Source of the DNA: Botryotinia globosa
Taxonomy: Eukaryota; Ascomycota; Leotiomycetes; Helotiales; Sclerotiniaceae
Length of the DNA: 64,000 nt
Direction: 5' to 3'
Assembly: GCA_014898425.1 (NCBI GenBank)
Contig: RCSZ01000020.1
Location: 62,001-126,000, forward strand
Position 1 is the stretch's first letter. Each line of letters opens with the position of its first letter. The notes under the pieces were generated by a model. That model saw only the letters and a program-made list of their open reading frames with translations. It was not told where the DNA came from and did not search any database. Shown piece by piece: positions 36,329-47,693 of this stretch. The translations under genes were made by a program, and so were the position numbers.

Positions 36329-37021
36329 CTAGTTCTTGGAATATCTAACCACAGTCCAAGTAGCGATAGCCGCACTAGCCAACATCATAGCACCTCTTCC
36401 CAAGTTCAACATCGCCCAATGATCAACCAGCTCGTGAGCAGTTCGAACATCCTCATCTTCATCAGATGCCTCCTTTCTCCTGCTGGACGAACTCTTCTTG
36501 TAACTCCTATCACTTCTCTCGCGGTCCTTGGAAGATTTCTTGTGCTTGCGACCAGACCCAGATGAAAGATCATCCCAGTCTCCTCCAGATTGATTGGCAT
36601 AGCCTACTTGTGCTTCATCCACCTTTCCTAACAGCCTTGAATTTGTGGGCAACATGAACAAAACTGTGTAAGGGATCATTCCAAAAGCCAACGCGCCGGC
36701 AGCACCAAACAACTTCATCTTAAGTTTGTCGGTCTGTTTGTAAGCGAGGAAGAGGAATGATCCTGTTGGAATCAACGAAGCGATTGGGAAAAATGCCTTT
36801 CCTTGTTGAAACATGTTGTTCCATTGTTTGAGTAGGAGGTGCGGTGGAGATTCGAGTATTCTCGGAACGGCAATGAATGAAATGCTGAGGTTGGCACCAG
36901 CCAGAGCACCTGCAGCAGTGATTCCAACACACTGGGCCACACGAATAGGTAACTGAATATCCGTCATTTTTGGGAAAGACGCAAAGGTCGAAGGGGAGGA
37001 AGATTTGGACAAGAAAGGCAT
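36329..37021 (-). CDS. DUF1772 (anthrone oxygenase-like) membrane protein
   Basis: A single exon of 230 residues. Four hydrophobic segments (about 30-52, 77-95, 103-124, 204-226) and a terminal HWxxLNxGRG motif fit the DUF1772 family, whose studied members include anthrone/noranthrone oxygenases in polyketide pathways. There is no polyketide synthase nearby, so this is probably one of the widespread members of unknown role rather than a cluster gene. Between helices 3 and 4 there is a polar insertion (about 145-195) rich in Ser/Lys/Arg, then Asp/Glu. The second Met at residue 19 is an alternative start. Confidence 0.75.
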   Translation of the reverse strand: MPFLSKSSSPSTFASFPKMTDIQLPIRVAQCVGITAAGALAGANLSISFIAVPRILESPPHLLLKQWNNMFQQGKAFFPIASLIPTGSFLFLAYKQTDKLKMKLFGAAGALAFGMIPYTVLFMLPTNSRLLGKVDEAQVGYANQSGGDWDDLSSGSGRKHKKSSKDRERSDRSYKKSSSSRRKEASDEDEDVRTAHELVDHWAMLNLGRGAMMLASAAIATWTVVRYSKN

Positions 37022-39060
37022 GATGAATAGATAGATATTGAAATGAGGGGTAACAACGAATACACAAATATGAATGATAGATATGTACTGCAGGTTAGAT
37101 GAAAAGGCGGGAGGAGATATAAATGGTTATGTTTGGTGTGGATGTGATGGAACAAGAGAGATCAAATGGTTCGATAGGATTCGATGCAAGTATATTAGAG
37201 TAGAGTCAAATGCAAACTGGATAAATAAGACACGTGACACAACTTGCTGGCGGTGAAGGGACGTACGTATCTTGAGCTGGTGGCTTGGACCATCTAATAA
37301 GTACGGACCTTGTAACCAACCACTTTTATAAGTTATATGGATTACTTTGTATGGATTTATGATGATAAGATCTTGATATGTAAAAGACCCCTCCACCGCG
37401 TCTTCCGATTATGAAACAATGAAGATTTCTTCTCTCGGTTGGGTATCAATCGAATGAATACTAGGTATTGTCTCTGTTATCTTGGTACAATACGTGATCT
37501 CAATTATCCACCAAAGAGTTCGTTCCTTACCTTACTTCAGCTCCCGAGGCATCTGTCCTCGCATCGGACGTAAGATCTGGAGTACCTTACATACTGTACG
37601 TACTTACATTAAGCTCAACAGATATCCAACCCCTCTTTTCGTGTTGGATACGAGGAAAAGAGTGACGCGTGATGCAACGCAGGTAGGACGGACATGACTC
37701 GGATTCGGACGATTTGCGTCTCCATAAATATCCAAGATAGCACGTGAGACACGATTCCGATGTGTGTTTCCTGCAATCGGAGCCAAACATCACATCGTCA
37801 GTCATAAGGCTGCCCAGAAGAACTGTCAGTGGATCCAAATCCTGCATCCTAGTAAGTGGAGCGAACCTGACGCTTATACGTCGAGAGTTCTTCACTTGTA
37901 TCGAACCTGCATGGCTCCTCTGAAACTTCTGACTTGTGGGGAACTGCACCACCATATTCAGTACAGAAATAAGGCGTACAAGCGACGAGAATAAAATCAA
38001 GGAATTCCAGATGCTTCGCGCTGTACTGCATTGCTGGCATGAAGTTTCAGGCCGTCGATCAATTTAAATGCAATGTTTGCCCTATGGATGACTTCGTACC
38101 ACATAATCGGTTTCTTGGAACGTTGGTCCCCATCAATAGCCGAGCAAGAGCCAGACATTGAGCCCCTGGCTTATGGGGTTGGAGGTGGGGTTGCGAATAA
38201 CATCATTCTGTTGGACATTGAAGTACTGGAAAGCAGGGCCATTCGACCCTGTGAATTGTCTCACCGTGTTTTGGTTCTTGTTCAAACAGCGTACGATAGT
38301 CGGAGTTTGCGGGGTATCCTATCTGGCAGCTGAAAACCCCTTGATCATTCATGATCTTGAACACCTCATACTGAGTCATATATCACATCAACAGATTCTT
38401 CCATGTGTTGACATGATTAAAATATGCGGGGGATTAGATTTTCATTGAAAGGTCAAACTCTCCTCGCTTGCGAGATTGGAGGCCACATCTTGACTCCTTT
38501 TCATGATGCATAATCTCACCATCCTCCCTTCAAACGCCACAATACCATCTACGCAGCAGAACTCCTAATTCACCTTTCTAATTCACCACCTCGTGATTTC
38601 TCTGGCTTCATTATCCTTTACTTCCTCTCCACGACGTCTTTAATCAATATCATGAACACCCCCATGTACCTCGATTCCCTCAAATATACCCTCCCCAAAG
38701 ATCCTTTCCATTCACGGCCTCCCTTCCATTTTCGAGCTTCACAATTCCATCTGCATTTCTTCTTATCAAATCCCCATCCAAGGAACATCCTCTTGACTCC
38801 ATAGTCCATGATTGCTTCACACTTCACACTCCACATTGCACTTCATTCTTTCATAATACTCAAGATCTTTTGATTATTTATATATGTTTGAATACATATG
38901 CCCCTAAACCCAGTCCAACCAGTCCAGTCCAGGCCATAATCCACAATCCACACCATCCAGACCACACACTCAAACGCCAACCCAATGCAACTTATTCCCT
39001 CAAACCACAAACGCCACTGCGAGTTCACTATTCATCCAGAACTCCATCTCCATCTACCCC
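37022..39060. other. Intergenic DNA
   Basis: No credible gene. The longest frame (37587-38000, minus) has no recognisable domain. The left end is the promoter of the DUF1772 gene and the right end the 3' flank of the Cys-rich gene. Confidence 0.4.
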
Positions 39061-39664
39061 CTAAGCCTTAGTAGTGAAATCTGTCTCAGTAGGAAGTAAT
39101 CCACCATCCGTCGCTTTTTCACAGGTGCATGCATCTAATTTTCGTCAGTACTCAAAATCATACATCATTCCATTCTTTGCTTATAGAGAGGAAAGATGAG
39201 GAGAAAAACATACCAGCAGGTCTAGCACCACATGAACAGAGGTCTCCAGAAGGAACCTTGTTTTCCTCGGCTGAACGCTCGCAGGTACAAGCTCCGGCTG
39301 CACGGGCACCTGGTGAATTGTTAGTCGTGATGCTGAAAGGTGTTTATAAGAGGACAATACATACGGCATGAACATCTGGCGCCCTCGACCTTGTTTTCAC
39401 TCTCGGATTTGGCGCAGGTGCATTCGAGAGCTTTCTTTTCGCCGCAGGAACATTTGGCTTGGGTTGCTGGAGGAACCATTAGTTTTGCGTGGTTTGATAT
39501 GTTTCATGTGATATTTCACGAGATGGATTGTGAGGATGTGTTGAGGTTGATTTCGTGATAGGGAAGGTGGGGAAGACGTGAAGGAGGAGATGGGGGAGGA
39601 ACATACCACAAATACAACCATTGCTGGCGTTCTCGCCCTTCTTGCAACATGTTGATGGAGCCAT
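39061..39664 (-). CDS. Small Cys-rich, putative metal-binding protein
   Basis: Four exons (minus strand): 39664-39607, 39466-39365, 39309-39214 and 39134-39061, with introns of 140, 55 and 79 nt, each GTATGT...AG. The product is 109 residues with 16 Cys, mostly as CxC pairs (KCSC, ECTC, RCSC, ACTC, LCSC, ACTC) after an N-terminal CC and CIC. The middle exons encode related modules with conserved (E)ENKV and GAR blocks. There is no signal peptide, so it is probably cytosolic. The Cys spacing suggests metal binding like a metallothionein; as I recall, close relatives in filamentous ascomycetes are annotated only as a DUF. Metal, redox or zinc-cluster roles are all possible. Confidence 0.8.
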
Positions 39665-40888
39665 TTTAGTTAGAATTTTGTTTGATATTATTTATCGAAG
39701 TTTTGTGAATTTTATGTTGTTGGTTTCGAGATCGCTTGGGTTTCGAGTTGTTTCCTGAAAGTATTTATTGACGAGAAGATGAAGCTTAACTGTAAAGTAA
39801 TGGATTGATGTTGATAATGCAGTAATACAAGTCCTTTATATACTTTCACTCCTGTACTATAAAGTTGGTTATTGATACTAGAAGCTTTGTTGGATGTCAA
39901 TTGATGACCATTGCTTACAATTACATGACCGTTGATTGGTCGGACAGGTCTTGTACTGAAATAGGTGGGGTTTGATTGGATGGATTTTGGAGGTTTGATC
40001 TTGCTATAGACGTCAGTTCACAAAGCTTTGAAGCTCACGTGAGCTCCAGTGTGTTATCACGCCCAACAAGCTTTACTCCTGAATTACAAGGCAGAACTGG
40101 CGAATGTCCAACTACATCATCAGTCTTGTCAATCTTCCATTACAAATTTAAAATCCAACTTTCCACTCTTTATCGTTAACTTTTTTCTCAAGTCGATCTC
40201 ATTATCTATATTATATGTTTTAATGATTCTCTATATATCCATGGATGTTCATGGAAAAATGCACTGGCAAATTCTACTCGCGACGCCAATGTGGCAAGTT
40301 TGCTACACGTGGCCAAATGCACATGTTACCTTGAGCGAGTATTCTGGTGCTTGTTTTCGATCGTGCGAGGGTATCATCATCGATAGAGATCAAAAGAACG
40401 GAAGCAAAGGAAAACCTGCGTCGCAGAGCACGTTGCAAGGCCTAAAACAAAGGTCATGTAAAATGGCTACCTTAGACCCCAATATCGGTATCTCTAACAA
40501 TGAGTGTCTTTCCCTGTCGCAATGCGTGCCATAAATTCAAGCATATTGGAGAGGTGATAGGGTATCACCGTCCATATATCTTCAGCCCGAATCTCATGCA
40601 TTAAGATATTGGTTGATTAGGCGAAAATTTGCAACGATCCCAAACCGTGGATAATTGTTGTAATCCATGCTCCCGTTGACCATTCTGATGGAAAGCACAG
40701 CTCAAACCTGATTGCTGCCTTATTAGATAAAGAATGGTGCAACAACTTGTCAGCCGGTAATTCCTTCCCTGATCTTATTCAGCCGGATTCTCAATGAAAT
40801 AAAACTGCAAGCACTTGTTGATAGTGTCAACAGCCTTGAGTTTCGGAGCCAGAAAAATCGTGAAAATTATTACTGAATCATCACTAGA
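39665..40888. promoter_or_regulatory. Upstream region between Cys-rich and NLR-like genes
   Basis: The space between divergent genes. It holds a perfect 10-bp palindrome CAAAGCTTTG (40021-40030) next to a perfect 14-bp palindrome AGCTCACGTGAGCT (40032-40045) with a central CACGTG E-box, about 370 bp upstream of the Cys-rich gene. No reading frame is convincing. Confidence 0.4.
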
Positions 40889-43800
40889 ATGAATCCAGAC
40901 GATAAACTTATCAAGCCCAATTTCGGGCATCGCCTTGCAAGGAGCTTTAGAGACAAATTTAGATCAAGTGATAAGAAGAAGCCTGAGCCATCACAGAAAA
41001 AAGTTCATGCCGTTACCAGCTCCGCTGCTGCTGCCAAAAAACAAGATCAGATTGACCGAAATGGCACAACTGCAAAAGAAGTCAGACCACCTAAATTGCA
41101 AGCTAAGCTCGACTTATGGCAAGAAGCAATGGAGAAAGCCCAGCAGTCCACAGACTGGAAAATTCACAAACGTGAATATGATAAGCAATTTTGGAGTGTC
41201 AAGGCAACAACCAAAACATTTTGAATAAGAGTGGCACTGAAAACAATAAATCCACGAGCTTAGCCGACGCCATATCCGAGCACTTTGATCACACTCCAGG
41301 AGAAAGTTCTAGAAAGACAGTGGGAATACAAGAAAAGTCCAGGGGATGAAAGTTTCTATTTTCGAGATGTTATAAAACTCATCGTTCAATGGGTGAAAGT
41401 TTTCAAGGACCCCGGCAACCAGCTGGCTGCTCTCGATCCTACCAAAGCCGCAGCGTTTGTTTGGCGATTCGTGCAATTCTTCGTCGAAGTACGTATGATT
41501 GTCTATGTAACTTGCAATTATTTACTGACTCAGAACAGAGAGCTGTAGTATACAATGAAATCAGGGACATGGCAATTGATCAAGAGCCAATTGCGAATTT
41601 GATAACGCGGTATGCTCTGATTGAGAACTTGTATCTCACCAATATGTCTGGAACCCCAGATGAGGTCGATGAGGCAATCAAAAGCAAGATAGTGTCATTA
41701 TACACAGCAGTTATTCTCTACCAAATGGCTATCTACAATTTCTGGAAGCAAGGCAAAATTACACATGGCATACAAAGTCTAGTGCCTAATAAACTCAAAG
41801 AAATGTCGAGTACGATCCAGAAAAAGTCGGCAGAAGTTGAGGTAATATTGCACAGTAGTGACAGAAAGATGCTACTCGAACTACTTGAAGACATCAATCT
41901 CAAATTCCCAAAGCCAATTGCCCAGATCGGAAGTCAGATGCAACAGGTTTTGGGTGTGGCTATGAACATTGATAAAGATAGATACTCGAGTGTCTTGAAT
42001 TGGGTCTCACCAATATTGCACATGGATCATCATCAGGAATACAAACCCCTGGGTGGGACTGGGGAATGGATTCTTGATCACTCAGATTGGAAAAAATGGC
42101 GGGAGTCACAGACATCAAGACTTTTTTGGCTCCGTGGCAAAATGGGTGCAGGACAGTCTAACTTGGTGTAGCCACTCCAAATTTTCGCATTTGATACGGG
42201 CATAAATCTCTAACAGACAATTTAGGTTTATCATCATATCTCATTTACTCAAAATCTGCACGAATGATCAGGAGCGTACAGCATTCTTCTATATCAACAA
42301 TACCCGTCGAGTGGAACATACCAAATCCGCAGAGACTATTTTGAGATCCCTACTCAAACAGCTCGCAACTCAAGATAATGAGCTCCTGCTGCAGCCCGTT
42401 GTTGCAAAATATGACATGCTTCGAAATATCTCTAGTCTCCAAAAAGAGGATTGCATTACGCTGCTTACTAATATCAATAGCGAATTTCGACAGACAACTA
42501 TCATCATCGATGGATTTGATGAGCTTGAGGATGATGAAGTTCGAATGGACTTATTAGCCTCTTTGAAACAAATAATTGATGGGTTACAGGGTGCAGTGGC
42601 GAAGATTTTTATATTGAGCCGAGATCACGTCAACATACAAGATCTCTTACATAAAAAATTTCGTTCCCACACTGAAATCATTGTTGCAAGGAACAATTAC
42701 GAAGACATTAAGAAGTTCATTAAAAGTCGTGTGCAGGACGTAGAGAACACGCTTTCTAATAAACGAATTCCCGAGGACATAAAGCGTGATATGGAGTCAA
42801 TCTTGGAGGAAAGATCAGATGGAATGTCAGAACCTCCAGAATCCTTCCTGTTGGTACAAGTTTTGTTAACGAGTCAGGTTTCTCTGGGTGCGCCTGTCCT
42901 TGAAGTATTTAACACAGATCAAAGCTAAAAACCCCGCCACGTTTGTTGAAGATTTGAAAACAGTACCGTCAAATCTCAAAGAAGCTTATGAAAAGCTGTA
43001 CAATTCCCTGCTTCAGGGACAAAACGATGAGAGAATTGGTATCATTCAAAAAGTATTTTGCTTTCTTCTGTACGGATGTCACGATGAAATATTTGAAGCC
43101 TCTGCGTTTCTTTCGATGATCAACTACAATGCCACATTAGAGTTATCTGCAGAAGACATTCTGGATTTATGTTCCACATTCATTGAGTTGGATCCAGAGA
43201 CCCAAAATTTTAGAATAATTCACTTTTCTGTGAAAGAGTTTCTTCAGACCTTGGACGAATATGGGGTTCAACAAGCAAATGCTACAATTGCCGCTCATTG
43301 TGTCTCTTACCTAAATAGCAGTTCTCCCTGTCTGTCGGATTATTATGAGAGTTCCTGGGCCTGGGTCAGCGCCAAGGTCAAGGCCAGGGAGAAATATCGC
43401 TTTGGATCTTATGTGAATGAGTCTTGGATGATTCATTGTTCTCGGGCGGGTATTTTGAGACAGAAATCGCGGCTTGTCGAGACATTATCCGAATTCTGGT
43501 CTTCTGAGACGCCCGGGAATTCACCCCCTTTCGAAAGATGGGTAGATTCCATGCACTACTTGGAACGTAGAAAAGATGCAGATTTTAGCCATATATTAAT
43601 CGGAGGCTGCGAATCGTTATTTCTTGGTTCGAAGTCAACAGCTTTTTTCCTAGCCTGTCAGTATGACCTCCGAGAGACAGTCGAAAGCTATTTGTGCGAA
43701 GGCTGGGATATCAATCCCACAGTTCCTCTTTTTGGACCAGGGCTTTCATATGCATGCATTGGCAATCATATGGAGCTCGTTTCTTATTTACTTTCTCAAG

Positions 43801-45700
43801 GAGCGAAAATATTATCTGATGAATTTGAAGAATCACCACTTTGTGCGGCTATCAGAGCTCAGCGACTGGATAGTCTTCGTTTATTCTTAGAGAATATCAC
43901 TTCGCTAACTGTAGAGCCTTTACTGCAAGTCGCTTTAGGGAAAAGGAATCGTGAAAGAAAAATGGATTATGAACTCGATTCGCAGGCTAAAAACCGAGTA
44001 TTTCACGTATTGCTCGAACATTCATCGGATTTCGGTATTCTGACATGTTGCAAAGATTAATGTTCGATGGAGGACCTACGATTCTCAAACTGCTTCTCGA
44101 ACGTAATTCTTCATTTTGCGTAACAACCAACACCCTCGAATATCTTTTCACCTCCAGGACCACATCTTGGTCCGATACTCGATTGTGTCTCGATTCATTA
44201 CTTCCGCTACATCCCGAGTTGGTAAAAACTTAGTCACTTCTAATTGCTGTTCAAAAGTATGAGGGAGAGGAGCCTTCTGAATTGGCCCGATGCCTTGTCG
44301 AAGATTTAAACACATCAGATTCTTCATCTTTGATAACCGAACTGACCCTGAGGGGTGCGATGCAAAATTATAGCAACGGGCTTCCTTTCATCGATTTCTT
44401 GCTCCAAAAAAACCCGGCTTTGAATATATCGGATGAAACGATATTATGGACTATAGAATCTGGTGTCGAAGATGTCGATATGATCGAAACTCTTCTCCGC
44501 CATGACCCCACTATTCGGAATTTTTCCATTTCAGATTTTGAGAAGGCATATCATGATCCGGATTTTGGCGACTTTATGGCGATCAATTTTATGGCAGTTC
44601 TCCTGAGATACTGCCCCAAAGTGGCTATCGATCAGGAAGTATTTACCGTAGCCATAAGAGATTACCGAGCAAGCCTTAGCGCACTTAAATTTTTGCTTTC
44701 TCGTAACCCGAGAATCAAATTAACGCCGCAGTTAGTGGGAAATATATTCTCAGATGCCGCGGATCAGAAAGTAAGCGAGATCTTACGTTTGAGCAATTTT
44801 GTGGAAATTACAGATGATATATTACGCGCAGCTCTAGGTAATACTCATCTCTGCCACATTGATCATACATCACCGATAATAGTCAATCTGCTATCTAAAG
44901 CGGTAGGATCTTTGGAATTATCAGATGAAACTGTCTACCAAGCCTGTGAATCTCGGGCGTGGATCATGGAACAAGTGCTTGATCGTTGGCCAAACGCCCC
45001 TTTGTCAGAGGAAGTTTTAGTGGCTGTATTAAGCGATAAACAAAAATTCGACATTCTTTTGGGAAAAAAGCCGTCGATAGAGATCTCTGCTGGGATCATT
45101 GAAACTGTATACGAGCAAAATTTTGGCTCGGACAACACATCAAGTACTATATTGAAGATCTTGGAGTTACAGCCAAACACTATAATCACAGATAGACTGC
45201 TCGAGTTAGGCTCTCTCCAATATCTTTTCAGTGGTGAGGAAGTGCGTCGTCAGTTGTTCGATATCCTTCTACGGCGTATTTCCCACGAAAGTTTGACGGA
45301 TCAAGCGATTTGGCGCTCCATGGCTAATGAGTCTTCTCTCGCTCGGCTCACGTTAGAAGCACGACCAAATTTAAAAATCAGTGCATGCTGTTTTGGCAGC
45401 GTTTGCCTTCGACTTTCCGATGATAATCCAGGGGACCGAATGATCGCACACCAACTGTTGAAACGATTGAGCTCCGGAATGGATGAAAATGGCATGCTGG
45501 AATTCATGACGAAATGTGCGCCAAACGCAGTCATAACAGTTTTGTCAAGCAAACCTGATGCGATAGTGACAGAGAGCGTCATCAACAGTCTTTTGAAGAA
45601 AGTTTCTAGCTACCCATTCTCAAAAATGACCAAGTTATGGTTTCGCGACCCTGGAGATGAGGCGTTCAATATGTTATTGGATCGATCGGGTTTGCCGTAG
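40889..45700 (+). pseudogene. NACHT/STAND NLR-like gene, disrupted
   Basis: Exons: 40889-41197, 41264-41488, 41539-42167, 42226-42825, then 42878 onward. Introns are 66, 50, 58 and 52 nt; the first is the least certain. Order: a basic N-terminus; an N-terminal helical domain like those before fungal NACHT ATPases (about residues 70-360); a P-loop region RLFWLRGKMGAGQSNL where the Walker A Lys is Gln; Walker B TTIIIDGFDEL; a 'DGMFLWVRLSLKYL' block; the post-NACHT winged region; then helical repeats. From about 44300 to 45700 the repeats are spaced about 33-40 residues with an 'xIxxExxxxA...LLxxxP' pattern, like the DUF7104/ankyrin-like repeats of fungal NLRs. The frame shifts by one between 44041 and 44060, and TAG at 44231-44233 interrupts it. 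STAND proteins act in fungal self/non-self recognition. The gene looks inactivated or truncated to about 44060. Confidence 0.7.
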
Positions 45701-46033
45701 TCTTCACGTCAATCCTTGTTGTCTGATTTTCGGAAGTTAAAAGGCTGAACAATGAAGCTTGGGGAAGCTTGGGGAAATAGTTAGTTTATTCATTGTTATG
45801 CAGACATGCTCAGCCTAGCTTTTCAAAGATTGATGCATTCGGCACCAATATTACGAATGGTGTCATTCTAGCCGAACAAGCTCGTAGCACAACAATCTTC
45901 TTTAGATATAAGCAAATGCATTCATCAAACTCCCTAGTTCCAATTATTCGACATGAAATTAAGTCTCAATCCACAATCACACGATTTACTAGTTTTCTCT
46001 CGGTCGCTTTAGCGACATGATACGGGAAAAACA
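45701..46033. other. Spacer between convergent genes
   Basis: 3' flanks of the NLR-like gene (+) and the membrane gene (-). It contains a 12-bp tandem repeat of GAAGCTTGGGGA (45753-45776). No gene is seen. Confidence 0.4.
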
Positions 46034-47649
46034 TCATGTTCCCTCGGACTGGTAGCCTAGGTTTATAGAACAATTCAAAAGAGCAGAGAGGTATATAAAG
46101 CTACCAGCTTTGAAAGCGAGCATCGTCATGAGTGGGGTGATGGCTGCAACGGCCTGTTCTCGATCTAGTCTTTCCCTATTGTGACTATACGTCCGAAGAA
46201 TGTTTTGCCTCGCCCTTCTCTGTTCTACTTTCCTTGCAGCCATTCGAGAAGGATCGCACGGGCGATATCCATGGCCTTACGACCTCTCTCCAAGGAACTC
46301 TCAGCAGCGGAAGCCTCCGTTTTTATAGAAGCTGCAGTTCCTCTCGCTGTTGCCATTTCTCCATATGTAGCAGAAATGATAGCTTGATCCGCCAATATTC
46401 GTGCCCTCTGCCGCAGCTGATACTGCCAGAGATTCATTTAGAGAGTCCGTCAAACTGAGATCCAGTCTTACTACCGCATTACTGGCAGCCGTTGCGTATT
46501 TTTCGGCAATGGCACGTGCAGCAATTTCTTGCTTTCGAGCATTATCGCACTCGCGGACCTTTGCCTGGGCAGCTTCGACTCTTACTAACACATCTGCCAC
46601 CTTGTCTGAAGTTGCCTCTGCCTGTTCTCGTAATTCCCACGACAGTATCTGTGTCTGGCTTTCGTCTTCTTCATCTTCACCTTCATCATCTCCAGGGATA
46701 TGGTCCGGTTTCTCAGCGTCCTCGACATTGGTTGCTGCCTCCACGATAGCATTAGTTTTGTTTGTTATACGTCGCGCCGCCTCTGTAACCTCGGCGAATG
46801 AGGCCCAGGCTGTATTTCCGCATACAAAGAAGTCTGTGATTCGAATTGCTGTGGCTTTTAAGGAGTCGCGTCTGGCGGTTTTTGCAGCCTCAAATAGCTC
46901 TTTATCGTACTCGGATACTTTTAGAGCAAATTTACTTGTAGAAGAGCCGGCGATAGTGATGTGAGAAAGATCGGCTGCAACTACGTGCGTAATGGCAAGC
47001 AGCTGTTTGCGATATTCAACAAATACATAGATCCATGCAGCCACTAACATAGCGACGGTACTGAGACTCACAATTGGCAGGACCATTAAATAGAAAATAT
47101 CCCCATGGAAAGATGTCAGGTAGGGAAATAGGAAGAGTGCAACACAGCACCACCAGTCAAGGAGTTTATACAATTGAGAGATGTGGTCAGAGTATTCTAG
47201 ATAGCCGAACCGCAATGGACCGTAGAACTTTGCAGTTGGTGCAAAGAATCCGATGGTGGCTATGCCTGCAAGAAGGGAGACATGGAGCCATGTTCGCAAG
47301 GGAATTGCGAGCCCATAATGGATGGAGACATACGTAAGTAAAACAACCAATGAGCCAACTGCAAGGATTAGATCCAGTAAGATTTTTGAGACAAGCTAAG
47401 AAGTTTTACAAATTTAGAAGACTCACTTCTGACGTAGGGTGCTAAAAGTGCGGCCACTGCTTCGATGGCCAGTAGAGATTTCCTGAACTCAGACACTTCT
47501 GAATCCTCCTCAGCTGAACTACTCTCGGGAAATCTCAGATAGCCTTTCGTATAAGCAAACACGAGACCTATAAGGAGTGCTGGGTTGTGAAATAGGTCTA
47601 AATCTAGTAAGTTGAGGCGGAGGGTATGGAGTAGGTACAAAACCGCCAT
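46034..47649 (-). pseudogene. Multi-pass membrane protein gene with frame breaks
   Basis: Exon 1 is 47649-47427, then a 68-nt GTGAGT...TTGCAG intron, and exon 2 starts at 47358. The protein has about five hydrophobic segments (LLIGLVFAY; GSLVVLLTYV; HVSLLAGIATIGFF; CCVALFLFPYL; IVSLSTVAMLVAAWIYVFV). An Ala-rich coiled coil with an acidic linker (GDDEGEDEEDE) follows. The first frame stops at 46301, but coding-like Ala/Glu-rich helix continues in a second frame (46437-46225) and then again in the original frame (46243-46034), ending in another hydrophobic stretch. Either two compensating frameshifts or short unresolved introns are needed. I do not recognise the family. It is divergent from the gene starting at 47694. 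Confidence 0.5.
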
Positions 47650-47693
47650 CACCCGTATTCACATCCCTTTCAATCACAATTTATTTTCCTGCA
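47650..47693. promoter_or_regulatory. 44-bp gap between divergent start codons
   Basis: The two ATGs (minus at 47649, plus at 47694) are only 44 bp apart. If both are true starts, the promoter must overlap coding or leader sequence on both sides. The gap is A/T-rich with CAATCACAAT; no clear TATA box. Confidence 0.4.

Noticed and set aside
37587..38000. 137-codon minus-strand frame
   Set aside because: No recognisable domain, overlapping frames of similar length, no splice context.
41185..41345. Alternative frame in the NLR-like N-terminus implying two frameshifts
   Set aside because: A 66-nt intron (41198-41263) restores the frame without invoking mutations, so I prefer splicing here, though the donor GTCAAG is weak.
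46401..46964. 187-codon plus-strand Ser/Ala-rich frame
   Set aside because: Antisense of the Ala-rich coiled-coil region of the minus-strand membrane gene.
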